DNA of 64,000 nt, from assembly GCA_009731375.1 (NCBI GenBank), contig BJOX01000087.1, forward strand, positions 726,037 through 790,036, in the 5' to 3' direction. Source of the DNA: Paulinella micropora (Eukaryota; Cercozoa; Imbricatea; Euglyphida). A program made the translations under genes and the position numbers. Of the stretch, positions 1 to 42,097 are shown one piece after another (within the stretch, counting starts at the first letter, position 1; every line of letters starts with the position of its first letter). The notes beneath the pieces are model-generated. The model was not told the DNA's origin, did not search any database, and worked only from the letters and a program-made list of their open reading frames with translations.

Positions 1-60
1 TCTTCTTCTTCTTCTTCTTCTCTTCTTCTTCTTCTTCTTCTTCTTCTTCTTCTTCTTCTT

Positions 61-93
<33 letters not shown>

Positions 94-296
94 CTTCCTC
101 TTCATCTTCTTCTTCTTCTTCTTCTTCTTCTTCTTCTTCTTCTTCTTTCTTCTTTCTTCTTTCTTCTTTCTTCTTTCTTCTTCTTTCTCCTTTCTCTTTC
201 TTCTTTCATCTTTCATCTTTCATCTTTCATCTTTCATCTTTTTCTTCTTCTTCTTCTTCTTCTTCTTCTTCTTCTTCTTCTTCTTCTTCTTCTTCT

Positions 297-329
<33 letters not shown>

Positions 330-351
330 TCTGCTTCTGCTTCTGCTTCTG

Positions 352-387
<36 letters not shown>

Positions 388-653
388 TCTTCTTTCTTCT
401 TTCTTCTTCTTCTTCTTCTTCTTCTTCTTCTTCTTCTTCTTCTTCTTCTTCTTCTGCTTCTGCTTCTGCTGCTGCTGCTGCTGCTTCTGCTGCTGTTTCT
501 GCTGCTGCTTCTGCTGCTGCTTCTGCTGCTGCTTCTGCTGCTAATTCTGCTGCTGCTTCTGCTGCTGCTTCTGCTGCTGCTTCTGCTTCTTCTTCTTCTT
601 CTTCTTCTTCTTCTTCTTCTTCTTCTTCTTCTTCTTCTTCTTCTTCTTCTTCT

Positions 654-698
<45 letters not shown>

Positions 699-1415
699 TT
701 CTTCTTCTTCTCCTCCTCCTCCTCCTCCTCCTCCTCCTCCTCCTTCTCCTTCTTCTCCTTCTCCTTCTCCTCCTCCTTCTCCTTCTCCTTCTTCTCCTTC
801 TCCTTCTTTTCCTTCTTCTTTTTTTCTCCTTCTCCTTCTTCTCCTTCTCCTTCTTCTCCTTCTCCTTCTTCTCCTTCTCCTTCTCCTTCTTCTCCTTCTC
901 CTTCTTCTCCTTCTCCTTCTTCTCCTTCTCCTTCTTCTTCTTCTTCTTCTTCTTCTTCTTCTTCTTCTTCTTCTTCTTGTTCTTCTTCTTCCTGTTCTTC
1001 TTCTTCCTGTTCTTCTTCTTCTTCTTCCTGTTCTTCTTCTTCTTCTTCTTCCTGTTCTTCTTCTTCTTCTTCCTGTTCTTCTTCTTCTTCTTCCTGTTGT
1101 TGTTGTTGTTGTTCTTCTTCTTCTTCTTCTTCTTCTTCTTCTTCTTCTTCTTCTTCTTCTTCTTCTTCTTCTCCTTTTTCTATTCTCTTTCCTTGCTTTG
1201 TCTTCCTTTTTTTTTCTTTCTTTTTTTCTTTTCTTTCTTTCTTTCTTTCTTTTCTTTCTTTCTTTCTTTCTTTCCTTCCTTCCTTCCTTCTTTCTTTTTT
1301 TCCTTCTTTCTTTCCTTCTTTCTTTCCTTCCTTCTTTCCTTCCTTCCTTCCTTCCTTCCTTTCTTTCTTTCTTTCTTTCTTTTCTTTCCTTATCTTTTCT
1401 CTTCTGCCCCTACAA
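1..1415. repeat. Pyrimidine microsatellite (CTT)n, (CTG)n, (CTTT)n
   Basis: Imperfect TTC repeats with embedded GCT, CCT, TTTC and TTCC blocks fill the window start. No exon-like patch is visible. It lies within the upstream intron of the amidohydrolase gene. Confidence 0.95.
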
Positions 1416-1496
1416 ATGAACCCGTGTTTAGATCCCTTTCTGTCTATATATCTATCTGATCTATCTATCTCTTTATGTGTATATGTATATCTTCAG

Positions 1497-1555
1497 GCTC
1501 ATTTCTCTTGGCCTACACAAGCCGCTTTGGCTTCAGTCACCTACAATCCAGCCTG

Positions 1556-1615
<60 letters not shown>

Positions 1616-1628
1616 CTTACCTACCTAC

Positions 1629-1671
<43 letters not shown>

Positions 1672-1807
1672 CCTACCTACCTACCTACCTACCTATCCAC
1701 CTACCTAACTATCTATCTATCTATCTATATCTATGTGTATATTTTCAGGCTCGTCATTTCTCTTTGCCTACACAAGCGGCGTTGGCTTCAGTCACCTACA
1801 ATCCAGC

Positions 1808-1808
<1 letters not shown>
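1497..1808 (+). repeat. Exon 1 start copies (2) upstream of exon 1
   Basis: Segments 1497-1553 and 1749-1808 repeat exon 1 from its acceptor through AATCCAGCC and then run into CTAT repeats, missing the last codon and donor. Differences from exon 1 are a few substitutions and one codon deletion. Confidence 0.85.
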
Positions 1809-1853
<45 letters not shown>

Positions 1854-1939
1854 GTCTACCTACCTACCTACCTACCTACCTACGTACCAATCCACCTACC
1901 TATCCACCTACCTAACTATATCTATATGTATATCTTCAG

Positions 1940-33916
<31,977 letters not shown>

Positions 33917-34013
<97 letters not shown>

Positions 34014-34048
34014 TACCACACACACACACACACAAACACACACGCTCG

Positions 34049-34137
<89 letters not shown>

Positions 34138-34494
34138 ATCGCAAGGGAATCTGTGATCAAGCAAGACCACTGGTTGACGCTTGACGTACACAATTACTAT
34201 GAATATTCAAATCGCAAAACCATCACACTTTAGCCTTATTTTTCACGCTCAATTCTGATGGTATCGTTGAAATCTCAATAGCCGAAGGACTGTCATTTTA
34301 TTTTTTCCAGACTGACTTGAACAACTCCAACCGCTACACAACTCGTGCTCGCACTTGAAATATTCTCGTTTGTTATCAGAATTTGCATTGTTTCGCAACT
34401 GACAAGTAGTCTGTCAAGTAAGAGTACTAAATAAACTGGAATTGACCAACCCAGCGTCTTTTTGGTACCTTTCCTGATCTCGCCGGGAAGTATT
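33917..34494. other. (CT)n/(CA)n tract, then non-repetitive 3' flank of the amid​ohydrolase gene
   Basis: CT and CA dinucleotides to about 34134, then about 360 bp of ordinary AT-rich sequence without a gene. It contains AATAAA at 34430-34435, a possible poly(A) signal for the plus-strand gene. The lower edge of the LTR-like region lies somewhere near the end of this stretch. Confidence 0.6.
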
Positions 34495-35164
34495 TTGAGA
34501 TCAATTGACAGCAGTGTGTGTATTCAATTGACTACCTGTTGGTAATTTCCTCACAGGCAATGGAGAAAACCCTCGCAACTTCTTCTTAACGACAACCGGC
34601 ACTCGGGGCGTCCCCCTCCTACAGGCTTGCGACTTCCACGAAGAAGAAATTTAAAAATACTGAAACAATTCCCGCCAGAACTGACGACGTCACACAAAAG
34701 ATGTATCTCTAGAAATTGACCCACGAAACGTCCTGATATGGATAAAAGTGGTAGTGGTATATTAATAAAAACACTAGTGCCACCAGTACCTGAGAAAAGA
34801 TAATATAATTGACGGTATTAATAACTAATAATACTACTAACAGTAACGACTACTGCTACCGTATAATTGAGCAATAAGGACCTAACTGACGAGGAAGTGT
34901 CTATTAATAATTAAGTGTCAAATGACAGTGTAATGCCCCAACGATAGCTCGTAAAAAGTCTGTAATACAACCAAACACAGTCCTCAAAAGATGAGAATGA
35001 TGTCTCGTTATATTAGCTCAGTGAAGCCAAAAAGGAAAACTGCAACAGACCAGGAATAAAATGACATCAGGTACAATCCGGACAAATAATACTGAAAAAC
35101 AGCTGGTGCACCTGTCGCCAGGAAAGGATACTTTTTACCTGCTATCCGGGGGGTGATGCCTACA
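34495..35164 (-). mobile_element. 3' LTR of the Ty3/gypsy-like element (lower edge approximate)
   Basis: The upper edge is set by the end of similarity to 45655-46678: both copies read, on the minus strand, TGTAGGCATCACCCCCC from 35164 and 46678. A purine run (CGGGAGGGGG on the minus strand) just before it fits a polypurine tract. Shared blocks include GAGGCGTCCCC-like sequence, ACAATTCCCGCCAG and CCTGATATGG-like sequence. The lower edge is not clear. Confidence 0.65.
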
Positions 35165-36011
35165 GTACCCCCTCCCGATTTTATGACGGAAATAGCATTT
35201 TCGTCATACACCTTCTGATTTCTTTCTGCAAATAGTATGCGCTATGGAGTCATGCCACACAGCGCATCGACCCACGGATAGACGCTAAAAGACTATAAAT
35301 ATATCCTCATACGGCACGTCAAAGCGGATTCTCCAGCCATTCTTGTAGATTTTTGAACTCCTTCCCCTCAATCTCTTTTTTTTTTTCGTCCGGCAGTATG
35401 TCAAGAACAAACGTACTATTAATAAAAAAATACAAGCAACGTGGTGCTGTAGTACGATTTCCCCTTTGATCTCCTTCTTCTTATCATTATCATTATTATT
35501 ATCATTATTATTATTATTATTCACAGGGAGATCGTAAGTACATTGTCTTTTTTTATGACATACCCTTGTATAAGGCGGATATCCTATGATATAGTATTAG
35601 GGGGCCAGTCCTAATAGCTATATCCGAAGTCGAGGTGTATGTACCCGACCCTGCGATATACCGACACAAGTAGAGATTGACCGTGCTCAGGTACGACAGT
35701 ATATAATCTATCGTAAAAAATAATTTAATGAAAGTTTCAGAGAACATTTCATTTTCGAGAACATCATCCCAGGACTTGGAAAGGGTCATACCCGGGAACA
35801 CCATCGCTCAATACACTAGCGATCCCCGTATACGGTGTAGTATCATCGTCGATCGACCTTTCGCACTCGTATGTTGCGATCGAATGCCAAGTTATATCAC
35901 TGAGTCTTTTTAATATTCATATTGATAACTGATGATGCATGATCAAATCATGATACGCCGTGGTCAATCAACCAGTTTGTTTGAGACGGGTAAAGAAAAA
36001 TAATTTCTTTG
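35165..36011 (-). other. 3' untranslated internal region of the LTR element
   Basis: About 850 bp between the pol stop and the LTR, non-repetitive, with no convincing gene. A short ATTATC tract lies at 35485-35520. Confidence 0.5.
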
Positions 36012-39000
36012 TCACTGCCTTCGTCGTCTGGCGCGGATTTCTTTGCCTGGTCGAGGACTACCAACAAAAGTCAGATCGAACTTTGACTGTTCGAGAATGT
36101 CCCAGATCTTATTAGGGATTCCGCCCAACGATAATTCAAAAGGGACATCAAGCACTCCTCTTGGCAGTGTCTGAATGGTCCACGCAGTGTAATCCTTGTC
36201 TCTGGGAGTAATTGTATCATCCCATGTCTCGAGACTTTTTGCGTCTTTATATACTGGCAGATAATGTCTTGCCTTTGGATCCTCAACCGGGTCCATACTT
36301 CTCCAGAACTGGAGTATCGGTTGTACTATCTTTGCGGCTGATGATATTTTGAGTGTCCGTGTGACACGCATCTGTCGTGGGACCGCCACGACCCGCATCA
36401 AGTATAAGTCTGAGAGAGTGTCATCAGCGACATGTTGTTCCGCTGGTCTCATCAGATAGAAAACATTTTTCACCCATGCGATGGTTGCTATCGCATCGCC
36501 TTCCTTCCATCGCTCATGGACAATCTCAACGTTGCCCGCGTTTGGGTCAGTGTCCGTCCCCTCCTCCTCCTGGTGGACGTCCTTTGATCTCATCGACCTC
36601 ATCGCCTTCCTCGGTTGGTCGTTGATAAGATCATTCCGCGCTCTCCTTAGCTGCGCCTCTGTGATCTTCTCCTTCTTTCCGCTATGCTCTCGCGGAGACT
36701 TGGACTGAGTCCCCACCGCGCTTATGCGGTCAGTCTTCTCCTTGCTGTCCACCTCACTCTCCTCCTTCTCAGCTATCGGTGCCCGATAAGCATCGTCTTG
36801 GTCTATGCCAGCCTCCTTGTGGATGGGCGGCACCTCTTTGAAATCATCCTTCATCCGTTTTAACGCCTCCTCAACGGATTCATCTTCCAGTAAGAAGGGA
36901 TCATACTTAATCAGCCTTCTTACATTCACAATTTGCACCTTCCCTCTACCCCTGATCTTGTAATTCAGAGGTCCCGTCTGTTCCATAATCTGATAAGGTC
37001 CTTTCCAGTGAGTGAACAGCTTAGAGCTGACTCCTTTCGGGACCTGAGGATGATACAACAGTACAATATCCCCGACCTGGAATTTGATCTGATCCAAGTG
37101 CGCTTGTCGCACCCCTTCAGCATCAGTCTTTCGGCGCTCCGCCTCTCTATGCGCCCTGAATATTTGTTCCGCCTCCATCTTTACTCTAAGTCTCATCCCA
37201 AACAACTTATCCGCATCCGCCCAAGTGTCTTTTGGGTGAAGGAGCGAAGTCGAGATATCAGGCTCACGCCCATATACTAACTGATATGGCGAGATTGAGC
37301 TCTTCGAGCCTCCTAACGCCGTAGAGGGTAGACAGTTCATTGCAAACGCAAATGATGGTGCTGCCTCGACCCATGCTCTTTGATTCTCCTTCTTCGTGCA
37401 ATACATCTTTAGCGAGGCTTTGAGGGGTCTGTGTACCCGCTCGATTTTCCCATTTGCTCGCGGGTTATAGGCAGTAACATATTGCCATTTCATCCCGTAA
37501 TACTTAGATAGTTTGTCGATGACCTCGTTATTAAAGTCCGAGCCTCGATCAGAACATATCTTTCTTGGTACTCCGATCTGTGAGATGATCCTATCGATCA
37601 GCGCCTCGGCCGTCGTCTTGCCGGTAACGTCTTTGACAGGGATGATCCACACATAGTTGGTGGCTCTGTCAATAGCCGTAAGGAGGTATTTGTAACCATC
37701 CTTCGATTCTGGGAAAGGTCCCACATGATCAATGTGTATAAACTCAAACATCCCCGCATGAAGAGGAAATTCGCCAATCAGGCCGAAATTTGCCTTCAGT
37801 GGTGTTTTGTTTATCTTGCACGGGATGCATGCATCCACCGCCTGATCTATCTCCTCCTTCATCTTCTTCCACCAGAATCGCCTCGCTACGAACATATGAG
37901 TTCGTTGTCGACCCGGATGCGCCAAAAGTGGGCAATTGTGGGCTGCGACAAATATAAATCGTCTCAGACTCTCCGGTACCCAAAGGGTCCATTTGTCCGG
38001 CTGTGACGCATAGCGACCGTGAAGGCCCTTGTACCACAGTAGACCATCTCTCCATCCCATCTCCTTCATCTGATCTTTGATCGCTTTCGTCATCCGTAGC
38101 TCATCCGGGTTCTGATATAACTGTATCAGTTCTTTAAACTCCGGATCTTGAGCCTGTTGTTGCCTCCATGCGGTAGGCGAGGCTATATGGATAGTACCAT
38201 CTTCTAGCCGTACCCCGATTCTTTCCGGGTCATCGTCTAGGTCACTTCTCCGCTCTTGAGGAGGCTCCGCATAAACTTCCTGCGTCTCCTCTTCCTCTCT
38301 TATGTTCGCCTTCGCATTCTCATATACCTCATAGGACCACTCAGCGTCCTCCTGGGTATGTAGCTCACAACATATCCCGTGATCCGGGCCTTGTGGACTG
38401 TACCGTAGACCTGTGCGGTCATATCGGACTCCACTCGCCATCTCCATCGCCTCAATGTGGCTGACCTCATACACCTTGTCAGTGGACAAGTCTTCCATCT
38501 CCACCGTGGACACCAACGCCGATACTTCTGAGTTAAACTCTAGCCTAGAGAGGCTATCAGCGACCACATTTCGCTTTCCCGGTAGATGGACCATTGTAAA
38601 ATCGAAACAAGACAAGAACGCTTGCCACCGCGCCAGCCGTCCCGTCTGTTCATGATTCATCAACCATAACAGGTTATGATGATCAGTTCTGACAGTAAAT
38701 TGAGGTCCTCCCCACAAATACTCTCTGAGCCTCTTGAGGGCCCATACTACCGCCAACGCCTCTCTTTGCCTTGTGCAATAGTTTCTCTCCGCCGCACACA
38801 ACTTCCTACTAATAAACATGATTGGGCGTAATTTCTTCTCCTCATCCTCTTGTTGTAATACAGCCCCAATCGCAAACTTAGATGCGTCTGTATCGACTAC
38901 GAATTGTTTCGTAAAGTCGGGCATCGTTAACACCAGTCCTCCGTCTTTCGGGTCTTTATAAATAATATCTTTGAGCGCATGAAACGCTTGCAAAGCCTCT

Positions 39001-40040
39001 TCGCCCCACTTCTCAAAGTCTCCAAAATCTATCGTTTTCTCCAACTTAGCCCGTGTTGCACCCCAATCGGGTATAAACTGGCTATAGTATTGCGCCATCG
39101 CAAGGAATGAGTGCAATTCAGTGCGGTTCTTCGGTATCGGTCGATTCATAATCTCCTCCCTCTTCTCTTTGGATATCGAGACTCGATTATGGGAGATCTC
39201 GTACCCTAAGTATGTCACACTCGTCTTGGCAAGTTGACACTTCTTTAGATTGCACTTCAGGCCAAAAGCTCCGATGCGCCTGAATATATCGGACAAATGA
39301 TCGATATGCTCCTCCATTGTGTTAGAGTATACGATAATGTCATCGATATAGCAAAATGCATATTCTCCCGCCTTCTGTCCCCGCCTTCTCATAAAGCCAC
39401 CGTCAGACAAATCATCGTACTGACTGCTCAACATCTTCTGCATCGCCTTCTGGAAAAGTCCTGGGGCTTGCTTGAGGCCCATCGGAAGCACTTTCCATTG
39501 GTATATTTCCATACCCACCACAAACGCCGTCAGCCATCTGGACTTTTCCTCCAGTGGTATCTGCCAGAAGCCATTCTTAAGGTCAATGACCGAATAGAAT
39601 TTTGCATTCCGCAGTACTCTCCTTCCTTCTTCTAATGTCGGGAGAGGATTTCTCTCTTCCTCCAGCACCTTGTTAACACGAGCATAGTTAACTGTCAGGC
39701 GCCATTCTCCTCCTGGCTTCGGCACTATTCTCGGTTGTGAGACTATTGAGGATGTTGATCTCTCAATAAAGTCCTCATTGAGCAGCTGTCTTGCTAGCTC
39801 CTCCGCTATCTTCGCCTCATGTATACTCAAATTCGCCCTTCGTGGTGCCGGTGACGGCTCCGCACCCGGTATTTTGTAAATAACCGCAGTGAAATCTTCA
39901 GGCTTGACACCACCTGCATGTGGAGGGTCAAAAATTTCCTTGTTCGCCTCTAATTTGGCTTTTAAAAGCTCCTTCTCCTTCTCCGTGCCTACTCCTTCCA
40001 ATATTTTCCGCGGCGCCTCTTGAAAATCTTCATCAGACAT
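36012..40040 (-). CDS. pol: Ty3/gypsy-type pol polyprotein (RT, RNase H, integrase), intact
   Basis: 1342 codons, uninterrupted. Seen: reverse transcriptase about residues 70-285 with motif A Asp153 (SVIDLKNGF) and YIDD 231-234; RNase H about 378-500 with VDTDAS (Asp383/385), Glu427, Asp453 and Asp495; integrase zinc finger His701, His708, Cys738, Cys741; integrase core Asp771, Asp831 and Glu867 with the canonical 35-residue spacing between the last two; a GPY-like module near GPYQIMEQTG. RT before RNase H before integrase is the Ty3/gypsy order. After the GPY module come about 280 further residues of unknown function; no chromodomain is evident. It starts at ATG 40040, 52 nt before the upstream ORF ends, in the -1 frame. 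Copying occurs in cytoplasmic particles and integration in the nucleus (family knowledge). All catalytic residues are present, so the element may be young. Confidence 0.93.
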   Translation of the reverse strand: MSDEDFQEAPRKILEGVGTEKEKELLKAKLEANKEIFDPPHAGGVKPEDFTAVIYKIPGAEPSPAPRRANLSIHEAKIAEELARQLLNEDFIERSTSSIVSQPRIVPKPGGEWRLTVNYARVNKVLEEERNPLPTLEEGRRVLRNAKFYSVIDLKNGFWQIPLEEKSRWLTAFVVGMEIYQWKVLPMGLKQAPGLFQKAMQKMLSSQYDDLSDGGFMRRRGQKAGEYAFCYIDDIIVYSNTMEEHIDHLSDIFRRIGAFGLKCNLKKCQLAKTSVTYLGYEISHNRVSISKEKREEIMNRPIPKNRTELHSFLAMAQYYSQFIPDWGATRAKLEKTIDFGDFEKWGEEALQAFHALKDIIYKDPKDGGLVLTMPDFTKQFVVDTDASKFAIGAVLQQEDEEKKLRPIMFISRKLCAAERNYCTRQREALAVVWALKRLREYLWGGPQFTVRTDHHNLLWLMNHEQTGRLARWQAFLSCFDFTMVHLPGKRNVVADSLSRLEFNSEVSALVSTVEMEDLSTDKVYEVSHIEAMEMASGVRYDRTGLRYSPQGPDHGICCELHTQEDAEWSYEVYENAKANIREEEETQEVYAEPPQERRSDLDDDPERIGVRLEDGTIHIASPTAWRQQQAQDPEFKELIQLYQNPDELRMTKAIKDQMKEMGWRDGLLWYKGLHGRYASQPDKWTLWVPESLRRFIFVAAHNCPLLAHPGRQRTHMFVARRFWWKKMKEEIDQAVDACIPCKINKTPLKANFGLIGEFPLHAGMFEFIHIDHVGPFPESKDGYKYLLTAIDRATNYVWIIPVKDVTGKTTAEALIDRIISQIGVPRKICSDRGSDFNNEVIDKLSKYYGMKWQYVTAYNPRANGKIERVHRPLKASLKMYCTKKENQRAWVEAAPSFAFAMNCLPSTALGGSKSSISPYQLVYGREPDISTSLLHPKDTWADADKLFGMRLRVKMEAEQIFRAHREAERRKTDAEGVRQAHLDQIKFQVGDIVLLYHPQVPKGVSSKLFTHWKGPYQIMEQTGPLNYKIRGRGKVQIVNVRRLIKYDPFLLEDESVEEALKRMKDDFKEVPPIHKEAGIDQDDAYRAPIAEKEESEVDSKEKTDRISAVGTQSKSPREHSGKKEKITEAQLRRARNDLINDQPRKAMRSMRSKDVHQEEEGTDTDPNAGNVEIVHERWKEGDAIATIAWVKNVFYLMRPAEQHVADDTLSDLYLMRVVAVPRQMRVTRTLKISSAAKIVQPILQFWRSMDPVEDPKARHYLPVYKDAKSLETWDDTITPRDKDYTAWTIQTLPRGVLDVPFELSLGGIPNKIWDILEQSKFDLTFVGSPRPGKEIRARRRRQ

Positions 40041-41701
40041 CTGCTTAGCTTGAGGGGTTCTCTGTCCTCCTCCAAGCCTAAGTCCTCTTCCGAAACATCA
40101 TCTAGGCCCGTCTTTTCATACGTGACCGTGTCCGGCTCATCATCTTTACCGAGCTCCACCAGCATGTCAATGAGTCTCGCGTATTGCAAAGGAGCTTTAC
40201 GGGTGTAAAAACCATCAAAGCATGTGAATGCTTGCGGTATCAATTTCAACTTGTCGAGGTCTCTGAGCTTCCGCTTGTATGCACTGCTCTGCTCACGAGT
40301 TCCCATACGACAAGCCACCACTAGCTGTTGCTTGCGAGAGGGTACCGGTATAGGATGATCAATAAGCCGGTCCCTTATTTCCTGCGCCCATATCGCCTTC
40401 TCATTATATGGCAGGATAATAGTATACGGCTTATTATTTTCGAATAAAGTCCGTAAGCATTTCTTCACTTCAGACAGTGAACGCGGCCACGTGGGCTCGT
40501 CACCCCAGAAATCAGTAATAAAACTTTTAATAGTTTCTGGTGGAGTATCCGGGATTCGCCCCGTTCTCCTTGGTACAAACGCCTCCCTTTTTTCTTCTCC
40601 TACTTTCGCATGGAAACAGTATCCGTTAGTAATATGGACATCTGTTCCTACTCCTTCCGCGAATCTCGCCAACGACGGGCTTCTTTGTGCGACACATATA
40701 ATCTCCTCCTTTCGCTTCTCGATTAAGTCATCAATAGACTTTTTGTCCCAATGGCATGTCGGAACTGTGACAGTGCACACTTGGGATTCCCAATTGTCGG
40801 TCCAGGACAGTTCATCCGGTCTTACGACATGGGGGTGAACGTACACCTCAAGTGCCTCATGTGCGATGGCCATCTTTTTGTGATCCGTCGCTAGACTCAG
40901 CTCATAAGCCTCATAAGAGTCAGTAGCGTTGAAGGGATCAATATCGTTCTTTTCTCCTCTTTTTACTCCATATATCACTCGCCGTGCGGCGCAATCAATC
41001 ACAGCCCCCATCGTAGCCAATTGGTCATACGATAGTAATATTGACCCGTGGTAACCGGGGACGACATAAAGGTCCATGCGGTATACTCGTGCGGATTTTA
41101 ATTCTACGGTCAGTGTGATGATTCCCGTGATGACCGTCCGGCTACCCACTCCCTTCAGAGTGCCAGTCGAATTTTTCATATTTCCGTCCACCCAGTCCCG
41201 GTATCGATTAAAAAACTTCCGGCCGACAATATTAATATTCGCCATCGTATCATTACCAACTTTTAATATTGTCTTCAATGTTTCACAATAAAGTTCCGTA
41301 TAACACAGAGCATCGGGCCTGTGTATATTGGCTGCGAGAACAAGAACTTTACGTTCCAAATTTTGGAGTCTTGTCTCTAAGTTTTTCAACTCCTCCTTCT
41401 TCTCCTCCTGCTTCACCTCATTAACATTTTTATTATTCTGCGGTACTGGTGCGTTTACTATTTGAGCGACATTGTCTTGTGGTACTTGAGTACACACATT
41501 GTCTTTTTGCTCGCCACCCGCCGCGATCGTAGACATTGAGTCTGTTCGTGGTTGTTTGCTTGGCCGAGGCGATACGTCTGCCATTGGCCTCCTCGCCTCC
41601 ATCGCAAGTCTCGCCTTCCTATTTGCATCAGTTATCATTGGTAACCGTGATGTATGAACGGGTATGAGACTACCTTGGGGCTGCAGTCTCTGTGTACCCA
41701 C
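39989..41701 (-). CDS. Upstream ORF of the Ty3/gypsy-like element (retropepsin-like region), 5' truncated
   Basis: 570 codons counted from a GTG at 41701; the first ATG is codon 22 (41636-41638). Upstream the frame meets a stop at 41720-41722 inside a CTAT tract, so the 5' end seems cut by the microsatellite. Seen: a charged coiled-coil stretch about 94-122; a retropepsin-like region with D151-T-M at the active-site position and a C-terminal motif SILLSYDQLATMGAVIDCAA (220-239) that matches the usual I-L-G-x-D-x-L-x-x-x-x-A-x-I-D. The normal triad is D-T/S-G, so the Met is unusual. No CCHC knuckle or clear gag domain is visible. Residues 250-570 are unrecognised. It overlaps pol by 52 nt. Confidence 0.7.
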   Translation of the reverse strand: MGTQRLQPQGSLIPVHTSRLPMITDANRKARLAMEARRPMADVSPRPSKQPRTDSMSTIAAGGEQKDNVCTQVPQDNVAQIVNAPVPQNNKNVNEVKQEEKKEELKNLETRLQNLERKVLVLAANIHRPDALCYTELYCETLKTILKVGNDTMANINIVGRKFFNRYRDWVDGNMKNSTGTLKGVGSRTVITGIITLTVELKSARVYRMDLYVVPGYHGSILLSYDQLATMGAVIDCAARRVIYGVKRGEKNDIDPFNATDSYEAYELSLATDHKKMAIAHEALEVYVHPHVVRPDELSWTDNWESQVCTVTVPTCHWDKKSIDDLIEKRKEEIICVAQRSPSLARFAEGVGTDVHITNGYCFHAKVGEEKREAFVPRRTGRIPDTPPETIKSFITDFWGDEPTWPRSLSEVKKCLRTLFENNKPYTIILPYNEKAIWAQEIRDRLIDHPIPVPSRKQQLVVACRMGTREQSSAYKRKLRDLDKLKLIPQAFTCFDGFYTRKAPLQYARLIDMLVELGKDDEPDTVTYEKTGLDDVSEEDLGLEEDREPLKLSRCLMKIFKRRRGKYWKE

Positions 41702-41777
41702 ATTTTTGTATCTATCTATCTATCCATCTATCTATCTATCCATCTCTCTCTCTCTTCTCTCTTCTCTCAGCTCTCTC

Positions 41778-41831
<54 letters not shown>

Positions 41832-41878
41832 TTCTCTCGCTCGCTCGCTCGCTCTTTCGCTTTCTCTCTCTCTTTCAG
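41702..41878. repeat. (CTAT)n and (CT)n tract at the 5' end of the element
   Basis: Ends in a splice-acceptor-like CTCTTTCAG. Confidence 0.9.
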
Positions 41879-42087
41879 ATTGAGGAAGCGTTGGCCCAGT
41901 CTGCACAACAGCATTAGAAAGCACTGTGACTTTAGGGTTGAACTTCACAGTCTTCTCCTTCCTCTCTTCTTCCCCCTCCAGTCATTCCACCACCTCGAAA
42001 CGATTACCTTGAGTAGTGTCCGGGTGGGATGACGTATCGGTCTCCGAGGCAGTGTTGTAGGCCTGAGCTCGACCGAAATTCGGGTTG
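41879..42087 (+). other. Low-copy sequence with a short exon-like segment
   Basis: After CTTTCAG an open segment reads IEEALAQSAQQH then TAG at about 41915. It could be a terminal exon of a plus-strand gene, but no upstream partner was found. The rest up to the gap is unassigned. Confidence 0.25.
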
Positions 42088-42097
42088 NNNNNNNNNN

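Noticed and set aside
977-1459. Long open frames made of Phe, Leu-Ser-Ile-Tyr, His-Thr, Cys-Val or poly-Leu/Asn across the window
   Set aside because: They are translations of microsatellites, occur on both strands at once, and have no domain content.
36071-36286. Small open frames overlapping the pol and LINE genes in other frames
   Set aside because: Shadows of the large coding regions.
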